Below, piece after piece: positions 44,894 to 54,304 of a stretch of DNA of 64,000 nt. The position numbers and the translations under genes were made by a program. This stretch comes from Parahoeflea olei (GTDB taxonomy: Bacteria > Pseudomonadota > Alphaproteobacteria > Rhizobiales > Rhizobiaceae): contig NZ_LQZT01000023.1 in the NCBI RefSeq assembly GCF_001703635.1, positions 308,739 to 372,738 of the forward strand. The letters are read 5' to 3'. Each line of letters opens with the position of its first letter. The first letter of the stretch is position 1. The notes under the pieces were generated by a model. The model made no database searches, was not told the DNA's origin, and saw nothing but the letters and a program-made list of their open reading frames with translations.

Positions 44894-46450
44894 ATGACCG
44901 AGCAAGACAAGCCCAAACGCGGCAAAACGCCCGCTTCCAGTCCGGCGCCCGACGCAGCCGAATCGGCCTCAGAGAGCGGCCGTATCTCCAAGATCCTGGC
45001 CCGCGCGGGCGTGGCCTCGCGCCGCGACATCGAGCGCATGGTCGCCGAGGGGCGCATCAAGGTCAACGGCAAGGTGCTCGACACCCCCGCCGTCGTGGTG
45101 TCGCTGAGCGACCGGATCGAGGTCAATGGCGAGGTGATCGGCGGCATCGAGCGCACGCGGCTGTGGATCTACCACAAGCCTGCCGGGCTGGTGACCACCA
45201 ACCGCGATCCCGAAGGCCGCGAGACCGTGTTCGATAGGCTACCCGCGCACCTGCCGCGGGTGCTGACCGTCGGCCGGCTCGACATCAACACCGAGGGCCT
45301 GTTGCTGCTGACCAATGACGGCGGGCTGGCGCGGACGCTGGAACTGCCGCAGACCGGCTGGCTGCGGCGCTACCGCGTGCGCGCCCATGGCGACATCGAC
45401 CAGGCCCGGCTCGACGAACTCAAGGACGGCATCGCCGTCGACGGCGTGCTCTACGGTGCGATCGAGGCCACGCTCGACCGCAAGCAGGGGCACAATGTCT
45501 GGATCACCATGGGCCTGCGCGAGGGCAAGAACCGCGAGATCAAGAACGTGCTCGGCGCGCTCGGGCTCGACGTCAACCGCCTGATCCGCATCTCCTTCGG
45601 ACCGTTCCAGCTGGGCGATATCCGCGAAGGCGAGGTGGTCGAGATCAAGAGCCGCACCCTGCGCGAGCAGCTGGGCGACCGCATGATCGAGGAATCGGGC
45701 GCCAATTTCGATGCGCCGCTGAGCGAGCATCTGCCGCCGAAGAAGCCGGACGCCAAGGCGAAGCCCGCGGCCAAGCCGGCGCAGCGCGAATGGATCTCGA
45801 GTTCGGAGAAGGCCGAACGCGCCCGCGCGCGGCTCGACACCAAGCCGGGTCGCGACGGGCCGCGTGACGCCAGGGGCGCGGGCAGGGACCGCGACCGGGC
45901 GGAGCGCAAGCCGTTTGCAGCAAAGCCACAAGACGGACGCGGCCGCGACGAGGCCCCCGGCGCGAAGCCCGCCAAGCGCGGCTTCATCCAGCGCAGCCGC
46001 GCTTCCAATGTCTGGATGGCGCCCGGCGCCCGTCCCGTGGCGGAAACGGAGCGCGGATCTGAGTCGCGGGACCGCAAGCCTGCTGGCGCCGATGCGCGTG
46101 CGGAGACCCGTCGCGGCAGTTTCCCGAAGGGGCGCCCCAAGCCACGGCCCGACCGGGACGACCGCGAGGCCGGGCCTGGCCGGGATGCCGGCCGGGAGGC
46201 AGGCAAGCCGCGCGGCAAGCCGGGTTTCGGCACCTCCGCTAAGGGTCCGGGCGCCAAGCCGCGCGACGCAGCGGGCAAGGAGACGGGACGGAGCTCGGGC
46301 AAGGGCGCAGGCTTCGGCAAGGGGCCAGGCAAGGGCGCGGGCTTCGGCAAAGCCCCCGGCAAGGGTGGCGGAAAGCCGCCATCGGGCGGGGCGCGCGGCA
46401 AGCCGGCTTCGGCCAAGGGACGGGGACCCGGTGCGGATCGTCGGCGGTGA
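44894..46450 (+). CDS. rluB: 23S rRNA pseudouridine synthase, RluB-like, with a basic low-complexity tail
   Basis: A 518-aa protein. N-terminal S4 domain (RISKILARAGVASRRDIERM with VNGKVLDTPAVVV), then an RsuA-type catalytic domain with the active Asp in GRLDINTEGLLLLTNDG and GLREGKNREIKNVLGALG. Members modify U2605 in 23S rRNA (RluB) or U516 in 16S rRNA (RsuA). After about residue 270 the protein is a long Arg/Lys/Gly/Pro/Ala-rich tail, including repeats such as GKGAGFGKGPGKGAGFGK; such tails are common in rhizobial homologues and probably bind RNA. The last 20 nt overlap rsmD. Confidence 0.85.
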   Translation: MTEQDKPKRGKTPASSPAPDAAESASESGRISKILARAGVASRRDIERMVAEGRIKVNGKVLDTPAVVVSLSDRIEVNGEVIGGIERTRLWIYHKPAGLVTTNRDPEGRETVFDRLPAHLPRVLTVGRLDINTEGLLLLTNDGGLARTLELPQTGWLRRYRVRAHGDIDQARLDELKDGIAVDGVLYGAIEATLDRKQGHNVWITMGLREGKNREIKNVLGALGLDVNRLIRISFGPFQLGDIREGEVVEIKSRTLREQLGDRMIEESGANFDAPLSEHLPPKKPDAKAKPAAKPAQREWISSSEKAERARARLDTKPGRDGPRDARGAGRDRDRAERKPFAAKPQDGRGRDEAPGAKPAKRGFIQRSRASNVWMAPGARPVAETERGSESRDRKPAGADARAETRRGSFPKGRPKPRPDRDDREAGPGRDAGREAGKPRGKPGFGTSAKGPGAKPRDAAGKETGRSSGKGAGFGKGPGKGAGFGKAPGKGGGKPPSGGARGKPASAKGRGPGADRRR

Positions 46451-47051
46451 GTTTCGCGGCAGGAGCCTTGCCGCACCGAAATCGCTCGCCATCCGGCCCA
46501 CCACCGACCGGAGCCGGGAAAGCCTGTTCAATATCCTGAGCCACGCCTATCCGGAGGCGCTCGACGGCACGCGGGTGCTCGATCTTTTCGCCGGCACCGG
46601 GGCGGTGGGGATCGAGGCTTTGTCGCGCGGCTGCCGTTCCGCCCTGTTCGTGGAAAGCGGGGTCGAGGGGCGCGGGGTCATCCAGAAGAACATCGAGAGT
46701 TTCGGCCTGCAGGGCAGGGCGCGGCTGTTTCGCCGCGACGCCACCAAGCTCGGTGCATCGGGCACGATGGGCCGGTTCGAGCTCGTCTTCGCCGATCCGC
46801 CCTATGGCAGGGGCCTGGGCGAGAAAGCTCTCGCCGCGGCCGCGCAGGGCGGCTGGCTCGCCCCCGGCGCGCTGGTGGTGCTCGAGGAGGAGGCCGCCGC
46901 CAAGCCCGATCCGGGTGCGCCGTTCGCGCTTCTCGAAACGCGCTCTTTTGGTGACACGGTCATGCGGATTTTCCGCTATGATGCGGCGCCCGCCTCCGGT
47001 GATCCGGCGGCGGAACCGAGCGTGACGGAAAACGGTCCGGACCATGGATAA
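46431..47051 (+). CDS. rsmD: 16S rRNA (guanine966-N2)-methyltransferase RsmD
   Basis: RsmD methylates G966 in 16S rRNA. The 206-aa protein starts with GTG (MRIVGGEFRGRSL, the usual start of the family) inside the end of the rluB-like gene, with GGGGA upstream. Motifs: TTDRSRESLFNIL, DLFAGTGAVGIEALSRG (SAM pocket) and FADPPYGRG (catalytic D-PPY). Its stop lies eight nt into the following patatin gene, so three genes form one coupled unit. Confidence 0.95.
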   Translation: MRIVGGEFRGRSLAAPKSLAIRPTTDRSRESLFNILSHAYPEALDGTRVLDLFAGTGAVGIEALSRGCRSALFVESGVEGRGVIQKNIESFGLQGRARLFRRDATKLGASGTMGRFELVFADPPYGRGLGEKALAAAAQGGWLAPGALVVLEEEAAAKPDPGAPFALLETRSFGDTVMRIFRYDAAPASGDPAAEPSVTENGPDHG

Positions 47052-47952
47052 TCCTGATAGCAGCAGCCGCGGCGGTGTCGCCGCCTCGCCGAGGGCCGCG
47101 TCGCAAGCGGCCTCCGGACCCAGCGTTGCCGTGGCCTTCGGTGGCGGCGGCGCGCGCGGCGTCGCTCATATCCACATCATCGAAACGCTCGACGCGATGG
47201 GCATCAGGCCGGTTGCGATCTCGGGCTCGTCGATCGGCGCGATCATGGGTTCCGCCATGGCGTCGGGGATTTCCGGCAAGGACATTCGCGACCATACGCT
47301 CGAAACCATCGGCAAGCCTTCGACCGCGCTCGGACGGATCTGGAAGGCGGCGCGGCCGCGCGGGGTCAAGGATGCCATGGAAAACGGGATCCGGCTCGGC
47401 CAGTTCAATGTCGAGCGCATTCTCGAAGCCTTCCTGCCCGACAACATGGCCCGCAGCTTCGAGGAGCTGGTGATTCCGACCAAGATCATGGTCACCGATT
47501 ACTACGGCCATCGCGAGGTGGTCTGCGAGAGCGGCGATCTGCGCGCCGCCATCGCCGCCTCCGCCGCGATCCCGGCCGTCTTTCGCCCGGTGCTGATCGG
47601 CGACCGTATCATGATCGATGGCGGCATCTTCAATCCGGTGCCGTTCGACAAGCTCGCCGGGCTTGCCGACATCATCATCGGCGTCGATGTCGTGGGCCTG
47701 CCCGCGGGCGCGCCGGGACAGACGCCCTCGACCATCGACATGATGTTCGGCTCGAGCCAGCTGATGATGCAGTCGATCATCGAAATGAAGCGCCACGCCT
47801 TCCCGCCGCATATCCTGCTCCGGCCGGAGGTTCACCAGTACCGGGTTCTCGATTTCCTCAAGGCCAGGGAGATCCTGGCCGATTCCAGGGGGATCGCCGA
47901 GCAGCTCAAGCGCGACCTCGACGCCGCCTTCGCCTTCTACGACGCATCCTGA
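47044..47952 (+). CDS. Patatin-like phospholipase (RssA-type)
   Basis: A 302-aa alpha/beta hydrolase of the patatin family. The oxyanion loop is GGGGARGVAHI, the nucleophile serine is in GSSIGAIMGS (GxSxG), and the Asp of the Ser/Asp dyad is in MIDGGIFNPVP (DGG). Members cleave acyl chains from phospholipids. There is no signal peptide; the first 25 residues are disordered Ser/Ala/Gly-rich. The start overlaps the rsmD stop. Confidence 0.9.
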   Translation: MDNPDSSSRGGVAASPRAASQAASGPSVAVAFGGGGARGVAHIHIIETLDAMGIRPVAISGSSIGAIMGSAMASGISGKDIRDHTLETIGKPSTALGRIWKAARPRGVKDAMENGIRLGQFNVERILEAFLPDNMARSFEELVIPTKIMVTDYYGHREVVCESGDLRAAIAASAAIPAVFRPVLIGDRIMIDGGIFNPVPFDKLAGLADIIIGVDVVGLPAGAPGQTPSTIDMMFGSSQLMMQSIIEMKRHAFPPHILLRPEVHQYRVLDFLKAREILADSRGIAEQLKRDLDAAFAFYDAS

Positions 47953-47973
47953 ACCACCACCCCGGCGAAACGC

Positions 47974-49443
47974 TCAGAGTGTCGAGGCCTTGCCGCTGGT
48001 GAAGGGCGACTGCGCCGCCGGCGGTGTGCGGATCGTCTGGGAGGGATCCGGCGGCGTACCGTCGCTGTCGCCGATCCGCCCGATCACCCGGAAGCAGACG
48101 ACGATGGCGGCAAGGCCGAACACCACCGCGCCGAGCCCGAAGCCGGCGAGTGCACCGGTGGCGCCATACCAGGTCGAGCCGAGCCAGACGAACGGGATCA
48201 CCCCGAGCGTCGACCGGCTCCAGTTGAACACGGTCGAATATAGCGCGAAGCCGAGATTGTTGAAGGCGGCATTGGCGACGAACAGCATGCCGTTGAAGAT
48301 GAAGCTTGCCGCCACGAACAGGCAGAAGAACACGATCACCTCGCGTGCCTCGCCGGTGGCGCCGAAGAGATCGGCGATCTGGTTGCGCAACAAGGCCAGC
48401 ATCGCCCAGGCGACCAGCGTATAGATCAGGATGAACACCAGGCTGTCGCGCATGGTGCGCCGGAGCCGGTCATAGCGCCGGGCGCCGTAATTCTGTCCCA
48501 GGATCGGCCCGACAGCGCCCGAAAGCGCGAACAGCGGGCCGAAGGCGAGCGGGATCAGGCGCCCGACCACCGCCCATCCGGCGACCGCGGCGTCGCCATG
48601 GGCGGCGATGGTGGCGGTGACGAAAGTATTGCCCACGGGCGTGGCGACCAGCGTCATCACCGCCGGCAGGCCGATGCCGAGATAGGGCCGGTAGTCGCGA
48701 AGCAGCACCGCCCGCGAGGGGCGCGCCAACAGGTTGTGGACCCGCACGAGACCATGGAACCCGACCACGATCAGCGCGAAGCGCGAGATCACCGAGGCAA
48801 TCGCGGCCCCGTGGATCCCCAGCTCGAAGCCGAAGATGAACAGGGGATCGAGCACCGCCGTCAACGCCGCCCCGCTCAGCGTCACATACATCGCCCTGCG
48901 CGCATCGCCGGTGGCACGCAGGAGCGCGGCCAGGCACATGCCCACGCCCAGCACCGGCATCGACGGGATCACGATCTGCAGGAACTCGGTGGCCAGCGCC
49001 GCGGTTTCGCCGCGCGCGCCGATCAGGTGCACCAGGAAGCCGATACTGGGCCAGGCCGCGGCGGCGGTGATCGTTGTCAGCACCAGCATGTAGACGATCG
49101 AGGCGCCGGCGATCTCGCGCGCCTCGCCGCGATTGCCCCGGCCGAGCGCCCGCGCCGTCAACGCGGTCGCGGCAATCGACAGGCCGATCGAAACCGAGGT
49201 GGTGAAGAACAGTAGCGTTCCCGAATAGCCGATCGCCGCGGCCAGCTCCTGCTGCCCGAGCATCGAGATGTAGAACAGGTTGAGCGCGTCGACGACGAAG
49301 GCCGCCACCAGGCCGATCGAGCCGGTGGCGGTCATGACCACCACATGGCGCATGATCGAACCGGTGACGAAGGTGCCGGTTTCGCGACGCGGCGAGGCCG
49401 GGTCCGCCGGCTCCGTCGCTTCGCTTGCTCCGGGGCCGCTCAC
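47974..49443 (-). CDS. MATE-family multidrug efflux protein
   Basis: A 489-aa inner-membrane transporter of about 12 helices. The MATE halves are seen as GLVAAFVVDALNLFYISML and LIPLAFGPLFALSGAVGPIL with QNYGARRYDRLRR. MATE proteins use Na+ or H+ gradients to export cationic drugs. The start is a GTG overlapping the VOC gene stop (GTGA) without its own ribosome site, so it depends on coupled translation from the VOC gene. It converges on the patatin gene. Confidence 0.9.
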   Translation of the reverse strand: MSGPGASEATEPADPASPRRETGTFVTGSIMRHVVVMTATGSIGLVAAFVVDALNLFYISMLGQQELAAAIGYSGTLLFFTTSVSIGLSIAATALTARALGRGNRGEAREIAGASIVYMLVLTTITAAAAWPSIGFLVHLIGARGETAALATEFLQIVIPSMPVLGVGMCLAALLRATGDARRAMYVTLSGAALTAVLDPLFIFGFELGIHGAAIASVISRFALIVVGFHGLVRVHNLLARPSRAVLLRDYRPYLGIGLPAVMTLVATPVGNTFVTATIAAHGDAAVAGWAVVGRLIPLAFGPLFALSGAVGPILGQNYGARRYDRLRRTMRDSLVFILIYTLVAWAMLALLRNQIADLFGATGEAREVIVFFCLFVAASFIFNGMLFVANAAFNNLGFALYSTVFNWSRSTLGVIPFVWLGSTWYGATGALAGFGLGAVVFGLAAIVVCFRVIGRIGDSDGTPPDPSQTIRTPPAAQSPFTSGKASTL

Positions 49444-49853
49444 GTGGCGAAGACCTGGCCGAGATCGGCAAAGCCCTTGAATTCGAGCGCATTGCCCGAC
49501 GGGTCGCGGATGAACAGCGTGGCCTGTTCGCCCGGCTGGCCTTCAAAGCGCACGCTGGGTTTCAGGATCCAGTCGATGCCCTCGGCCGCCTCGAGCCGTG
49601 CCGCAAGCGCCTTCCCCTCCGCCATCGCGAGCACGGCGCCGAAATGCGGGATCGGCACCGACTGGCCATCGACCACGCCCGCGGCGGACGCTCCCGTATC
49701 GGCGCGGACATGGCCCGACATCTGGTGGCCGTAAAGGTCGAAATCGATCCAGCTCTCGGTGAACCGGCCCATCGCGCAGCCGAGCACCTCGCCGTAAAAG
49801 CGGCGCGTCTCATCGATGCTGCTGATCGGAAAGGCGAGGTGAAACGGCGTCAT
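49440..49853 (-). CDS. VOC-family (glyoxalase/bleomycin-resistance-like) protein
   Basis: A 137-aa vicinal-oxygen-chelate protein with two beta-alpha-beta-beta-beta modules. FHLAFPISSIDETRRFYGEV opens the first with the first metal-ligand histidine; FGAVLAMAEGKALAARLEAA and GEQATLFIRDPSGNALEFKG close the second, with Glu as last ligand. The family includes glyoxalase I, extradiol dioxygenases and drug-binding proteins; no substrate can be assigned. It is coupled to the MATE exporter, which may hint at a shared detoxification role. Confidence 0.87.
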   Translation of the reverse strand: MTPFHLAFPISSIDETRRFYGEVLGCAMGRFTESWIDFDLYGHQMSGHVRADTGASAAGVVDGQSVPIPHFGAVLAMAEGKALAARLEAAEGIDWILKPSVRFEGQPGEQATLFIRDPSGNALEFKGFADLGQVFAT

Positions 49854-49900
49854 GGCTTGGCTTTCCTGCTGGTGGGCGGGCTCACCTGACGATCGTCCGC

Positions 49901-51718
49901 TCAGGCGGGGTCGTCGAGCGGCATGGCGGGATCGAGCGGTTTGTCCAAGCGTTCGGATTCGCGCTTGGGCTTCATCAGCGGCTCCGGTGTGGCAGGGCGC
50001 GTCAGCAGCTTGTCGCTGCCGGCCAGAATGCCCTCCACCGCCTGCAGCGCCAGCCGTTCCTCATCGCGCTTGCGCACGTCGTGGCTGATTTCCATGGCCA
50101 GGTCTTCGGGGATCCCCAGCGCCTCGAGCGTCTTGCGGCCGAACACCATGCCGGATTCGAAGGTTTCGCGGATTTCGTAGTCGACGCCGCGCGCGCGCAG
50201 CGACAGCGTGTGGGTGCGGTCATAAGCGCGCGCGAAGATGCGGGCATTGGGAAATTCGGCCTGGATCAGGTCGATGATCCTGTCGGTGACTTCCTTCTTC
50301 TGGGTGCAGACGGCGACGATCTTGGCATGCTTGATGCCGGCGGCCACCAGCACGTCCTTGCGGGTGCCGTCGCCGAAATAGATCTTGAAGCCGAATTTCG
50401 AGGCCGAGCGGATTCGGTCGGCCGAATGGTCGATGATGGTCACGTCCGACCCGCCGGCCAGAAGCATCTGCGAGGCAATCTGGCCGAAGCGCGAAAACCC
50501 GATCATCAGCACGTCCGATCCGGCGCCGGCGAAGTCCTCGTCCATGTGGTCGGCCTTCTCGTGGCGCAGCACCGCATTGACCAGCATGGTCGCGAGCGGG
50601 GTCAGCGCCATGGAGATGATCACGATCGCCACCAGCAGCGATGCGGTTGCCGGGGTGAACACGCCCGCGGCCGCTGCGGCACTGAAAATGACGAAGCCGA
50701 ATTCGCCGCCCTGGGCGAGCAGGCCGGCGATGCGGACACTGTCGGTCCGGCTCGAGCCGAACAGCCGGCAGACGAGGTAGATCACCAGTCCCTTCATGGC
50801 CATCACCGCCGGCACGGCAATGGCGAGCAGCAGGATGTTGCCGGCAATCACCTTCAGGTCGATGGACAGGCCCACGGCGATGAAGAACAGGCCGAGCAGG
50901 ATGCCGCGGAACGGCTCGATGTCGGCTTCCAGTTCGTGCCGGTAGGAGGATTCGGCCAGCATCACGCCGGCGATGAAGGCGCCCATCGCCATCGACAGGC
51001 CGGCCACCTGCATCAGCATGGCCGAGGTCAGCACCACGAACAGCGCCGCGGCGATCATCACCTCCTTCGCGCCGGTGCCCGCGATCACCTGGAACAGCGG
51101 ATTGAGCAGGTAACGGCCGGCCAGCAGCAGGGCCGCGATGGCGGCAACGCCGATGCCGAAGTCGCTGAACGTGGAGCCGGTGTGCCCGGTAGTCACCGGG
51201 GCCACCAGCGGCACCAGCGCCAGGATCGGCACGATCGCCAGATCCTGGAACAGCAGGATCGAGAAGGAGCGGCTGCCGTAGCGGGTGTTGAGGTCGCCCC
51301 GTTCCTCGAGGATCTGGATGTCGAAGGCGGTCGATGACAGGGCCAGCCCGCAGCCGATGATGATGGCCGCGCCCCAGGGCTGCCCGCCGAACTGGAAGGC
51401 GGCGGCGAAGATCACAAGGGCGGTGACGACCACCTGGGAAACCCCAAGCGCGAAGATGTCGCGCCGCATCTGCCAGAGCCGGGAAGGCTTGAGCTCGAGC
51501 CCGATGATGAACAGCAGCAGCACTACCCCGAGTTCGGCGAAATGCAGGATCTCCTCGCCGTCGCGGATGAAGCGGAACACGGGGCCTATGACAATGCCCG
51601 CGGCGAGGTAGCCGAGCACCGTGCCAAGGCCTATCTTCTTGAAAAGCGGTGCCGCCAGCACTGCCGCGCACAGCAGGACGAGGCCTTCCGTATAAAGGCT
51701 GGTTTCCGCTGCGGCCAT
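49901..51718 (-). CDS. Monovalent cation:proton antiporter-2 (Kef/CPA2-type) with TrkA-N domain
   Basis: A 605-aa membrane protein. About 12 helices of the Na+/H+ exchanger (CPA2) fold in residues 1-390 (LGTVLGYLAAGIVIGPVFRF, LSSTAFDIQILEERGDLN, DLAIVPILALVPLVAP), then a RCK N domain with the NAD-type loop VLMIGFSRFGQIASQMLLAG and DHSADRIRSASKFGFKIYFG. KefB/KefC members are glutathione-gated K+ efflux systems; the regulatory residues here need alignment to tell. It has its own promoter and is divergent from pmbA. Confidence 0.92.
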   Translation of the reverse strand: MAAAETSLYTEGLVLLCAAVLAAPLFKKIGLGTVLGYLAAGIVIGPVFRFIRDGEEILHFAELGVVLLLFIIGLELKPSRLWQMRRDIFALGVSQVVVTALVIFAAAFQFGGQPWGAAIIIGCGLALSSTAFDIQILEERGDLNTRYGSRSFSILLFQDLAIVPILALVPLVAPVTTGHTGSTFSDFGIGVAAIAALLLAGRYLLNPLFQVIAGTGAKEVMIAAALFVVLTSAMLMQVAGLSMAMGAFIAGVMLAESSYRHELEADIEPFRGILLGLFFIAVGLSIDLKVIAGNILLLAIAVPAVMAMKGLVIYLVCRLFGSSRTDSVRIAGLLAQGGEFGFVIFSAAAAAGVFTPATASLLVAIVIISMALTPLATMLVNAVLRHEKADHMDEDFAGAGSDVLMIGFSRFGQIASQMLLAGGSDVTIIDHSADRIRSASKFGFKIYFGDGTRKDVLVAAGIKHAKIVAVCTQKKEVTDRIIDLIQAEFPNARIFARAYDRTHTLSLRARGVDYEIRETFESGMVFGRKTLEALGIPEDLAMEISHDVRKRDEERLALQAVEGILAGSDKLLTRPATPEPLMKPKRESERLDKPLDPAMPLDDPA

Positions 51719-51820
51719 TCAGGAGGCTCCTTTTGGGGTTTCAAATCCGCCTTGCGCATCCCGGACTTGATGGTTGACCGCCGGGACAATACATGAGAGC
51801 CAAGTGAAAGGCTAAAAATC

Positions 51821-53164
51821 ATGAACCAATCCAGACAAAATGAAGGCTTGCTGTCGACCGCCGAGCGACTGATCGGACGGGCCCGCGCGGCCGGCGCCGA
51901 CCAGGCCGATGCGCTGGTGGTTCGCCGCAAGAGCCGCTCCGCCTCGGTGCGCAACGGCGCGGTCGAAAATACCGAATCCTCCGAAGCCGACGAATTCAGT
52001 CTCCGGGTCTTCGTGGGCCAGCGGGTGGCGGTCGTCCAGGCCGGGCAGGGCGCCGATGAAGCAGCCCTTGCCGAACGCGCCGTGGCAATGGCGCGGGTGT
52101 CGCCGGAAGATCCCCATGCCTGTCTCGCCGATGCCGCGATGCTCGCCAAAAGCTGGCCCGATCTCGATCTTTTCGATGCCACCGAACCACCCGCCGAAAG
52201 CCTGATCGAGGCGGCGAAGGAAGCCGAGGCGGCGGCGCTGGAGGTGCCAGGGGTCGCAAGTTCGATCGGCGCGGGCGCCGGCGCCGGGCTGTTCGGAATG
52301 GTGCTTGCCACCTCGCATGGCTTTTCCGGCGCCTTCGAGCGCTCGGGCTTTTCGCGCTCGGTGAGCGTGATTGCCGGCAGTGGCGCCAAGATGGAGCGCG
52401 ATTATGATTTCGACAGCCGCGTGTTTTTCGGCGATCTCGATCCCGCCCGCGAAATCGGCCGGAGAGCCGGGGAGCGGGCCGCCGCCCGGGTCAATCCGCG
52501 CCGGGTCAAGACCCTCTCCAATGTCAATGTGGTGTTCGACCCGCGCGCCTCGCGCGGCCTGATCGGGCATCTGGTCTCCGCCATCAACGGCGCCGCGGTC
52601 GCCCGCAAGACCAGCTTCCTCAAGGACCGGATGGACCAGAAGATCGCCATCGACGGGCTGACGCTGGTCGACGATCCCTTCGTCCGCCGCGGCTCGGGCT
52701 CGCGGCCCTTCGATGGCGAAGGCGTCTCGGTCGGCCCGCTGGTGATGGTCGAGGACGGTGTGCTCAAGCAATGGTACCTGACCACCTCCGTGGGCCGGGA
52801 GCTGGGGCTTGCGACCAATGGCCGGGCAGGCCGCGGCAGCGGGGTGTCGCCGTCGTCGACCAATGTCATCGTCGCTCCGGGCCGGCAGACGCCGAAAGAA
52901 CTGATCGCCTCGGTCGGCACCGGCTTCTACGTCACCGAGCTGATCGGCCACGGCGTCAACCAGGTCACCGGCGAATACAGCCGCGGCGCCTCGGGCTTCT
53001 GGATCGAGAATGGCGAAATCAGCCATCCGGTCTCCGAGGTCACCATCGCGTCCAATCTCAAGGACATGTTCAAGCGCATGGTGCTCGCCGACGACATCGA
53101 TCCGAAATACTCGATCGCGGCGCCGACGATTGCCGTGGAAGGCATGACGCTTGCGGGGGACTGA
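51821..53164 (+). CDS. pmbA: TldD/PmbA-family protein, PmbA-type
   Basis: A 447-aa protein. PmbA and TldD form the heteromeric metalloprotease that matures microcin-like peptides and cleaves unstructured proteins. The signature blocks are SVRNGAVENTESSEADEFSL, GFSGAFERSGFSRSVSVIAG and NVNVVFDPRASRGLIGHLVS. No HExxxH zinc site is present, which assigns it to the PmbA (inactive partner) branch; no tldD is seen in the window. It heads a unit with cysQ, DUF4170, DUF374, waaA and lpxK, a common rhizobial arrangement. Confidence 0.92.
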   Translation: MNQSRQNEGLLSTAERLIGRARAAGADQADALVVRRKSRSASVRNGAVENTESSEADEFSLRVFVGQRVAVVQAGQGADEAALAERAVAMARVSPEDPHACLADAAMLAKSWPDLDLFDATEPPAESLIEAAKEAEAAALEVPGVASSIGAGAGAGLFGMVLATSHGFSGAFERSGFSRSVSVIAGSGAKMERDYDFDSRVFFGDLDPAREIGRRAGERAAARVNPRRVKTLSNVNVVFDPRASRGLIGHLVSAINGAAVARKTSFLKDRMDQKIAIDGLTLVDDPFVRRGSGSRPFDGEGVSVGPLVMVEDGVLKQWYLTTSVGRELGLATNGRAGRGSGVSPSSTNVIVAPGRQTPKELIASVGTGFYVTELIGHGVNQVTGEYSRGASGFWIENGEISHPVSEVTIASNLKDMFKRMVLADDIDPKYSIAAPTIAVEGMTLAGD

Positions 53165-53969
53165 GGCTGCTGGCGGCGATCCGGCCGCCGACCTGGCGCT
53201 GATGCTCGAGGCATCGCGCCGCGCCGCCGATATCGCCATGGCGCATTTCCGGCAGGATCCCGAAGTCTGGTACAAGGACAATGGCCGTTCGCCGGTCTCG
53301 GAAGCCGATATTGCCATCGACCGGCTCCTGCACGACATGCTGCTTGCCGCGCGGCCAGACCATGGCTGGCTGTCGGAGGAACGGGCGGACACGGCCGACC
53401 GGATCGGCCGCCGCCGCGTCTTCATCGTCGATCCCATCGACGGCACCCGCGCCTATGTGTCCGGCCGGCCGGACTGGTGCGTGAGCATCGCGCTGGTGGA
53501 GGACGGCAGGCCGGTGGCCGGGGTGCTGGCGGCGCCCGCGCGCGGCGAGGTGTTTCATGCCAGTGCGGGCGGGGGCGCGTTTCTGAACGGGGTGAGCCTT
53601 GCGCGCGACACAGGCAGCGAGCCGGGGGCGCGGCTGCGCATCGCGGTTCCCGAGCCGGTGGCCCGGCACATGAGCCCGGAGGCGGTGGCCTCGCTCGACA
53701 ATGTGCCCGCAGGGCCGTCGCTCGCGCTCCGGGTGGCGGCCGTTGCCAGCGGCAGTCTCGACGGGGTCTTCATCCGTCCCAGGGCCAGCGAATGGGATCT
53801 GGCGGCCGCCGACACCCTGCTGGGCGAAACCGGTCACGTGCTGTTCGACCACAGGGGCGAACCCATGGCCTACAATCATCCCGACCCCTCGCGCGGGCTG
53901 TTGCTGGCGGCATCCCGTGCCCAGGCGCCCGGATTGCTGGCCATGCTCGAGCCGTCCGACGGGCATTGA
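53151..53969 (+). CDS. cysQ: Inositol-monophosphatase-family phosphatase, CysQ-like
   Basis: About 272 aa. Lithium-sensitive metal phosphatase motifs are intact: SPVSEADIAIDRLLHD, VDPIDGTRAYVSGRPDWC (DPxDGT metal site) and EWDLAAADTLLGETG. Members include 3'(2'),5'-bisphosphate nucleotidase (CysQ) and inositol monophosphatase; the W-D pattern and length fit CysQ, but the substrate is not certain. The start is a TTG at 53151, GGAAGG nine bases upstream, and it overlaps the end of pmbA by 14 nt. Confidence 0.85.
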   Translation: MRGTEAAGGDPAADLALMLEASRRAADIAMAHFRQDPEVWYKDNGRSPVSEADIAIDRLLHDMLLAARPDHGWLSEERADTADRIGRRRVFIVDPIDGTRAYVSGRPDWCVSIALVEDGRPVAGVLAAPARGEVFHASAGGGAFLNGVSLARDTGSEPGARLRIAVPEPVARHMSPEAVASLDNVPAGPSLALRVAAVASGSLDGVFIRPRASEWDLAAADTLLGETGHVLFDHRGEPMAYNHPDPSRGLLLAASRAQAPGLLAMLEPSDGH

Positions 53970-54036
53970 CCTTTCGCGGGAATTGCCGCAAACCCGCGCT
54001 GTGATTGGCGGCAGCGTTTAATCTTGGAGCGAAAGC

Positions 54037-54285
54037 ATGGCCGATACCGAAAAAAAACAGCTTCTCCATCTCGTCTTTGGCGGTGAACTCAAGAGCCTCA
54101 ACGGGATGGATTTCAGGGATCTCGACGCGCTCGACATCGTCGGGATCTATCCGAACTACGCCCTGGCCCACCAGGCCTGGAAATCGAAGGCGCAGATGAC
54201 CGTGGACAACGCCCACATGCGCTATTTCATCGTTCACCTGCACCGTATGCTCGATCCGCACGACGACAGCAAAACCGCGTCTTAA
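54037..54285 (+). CDS. DUF4170-domain protein
   Basis: An 82-aa protein. LLHLVFGGELKSLNGMDFRD and IVGIYPNYALAHQAWKSKAQ, then NAHMRYFIVHLHRMLDP, match DUF4170, a small family found next to waaA/lpxK genes in alphaproteobacteria. No catalytic function is known; its position suggests a role near lipid A assembly. It begins 67 nt after cysQ and precedes DUF374 by 19 nt. Confidence 0.88.
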   Translation: MADTEKKQLLHLVFGGELKSLNGMDFRDLDALDIVGIYPNYALAHQAWKSKAQMTVDNAHMRYFIVHLHRMLDPHDDSKTAS

Positions 54286-54304
54286 GGGCCGGACGAAAGA
54301 CATT

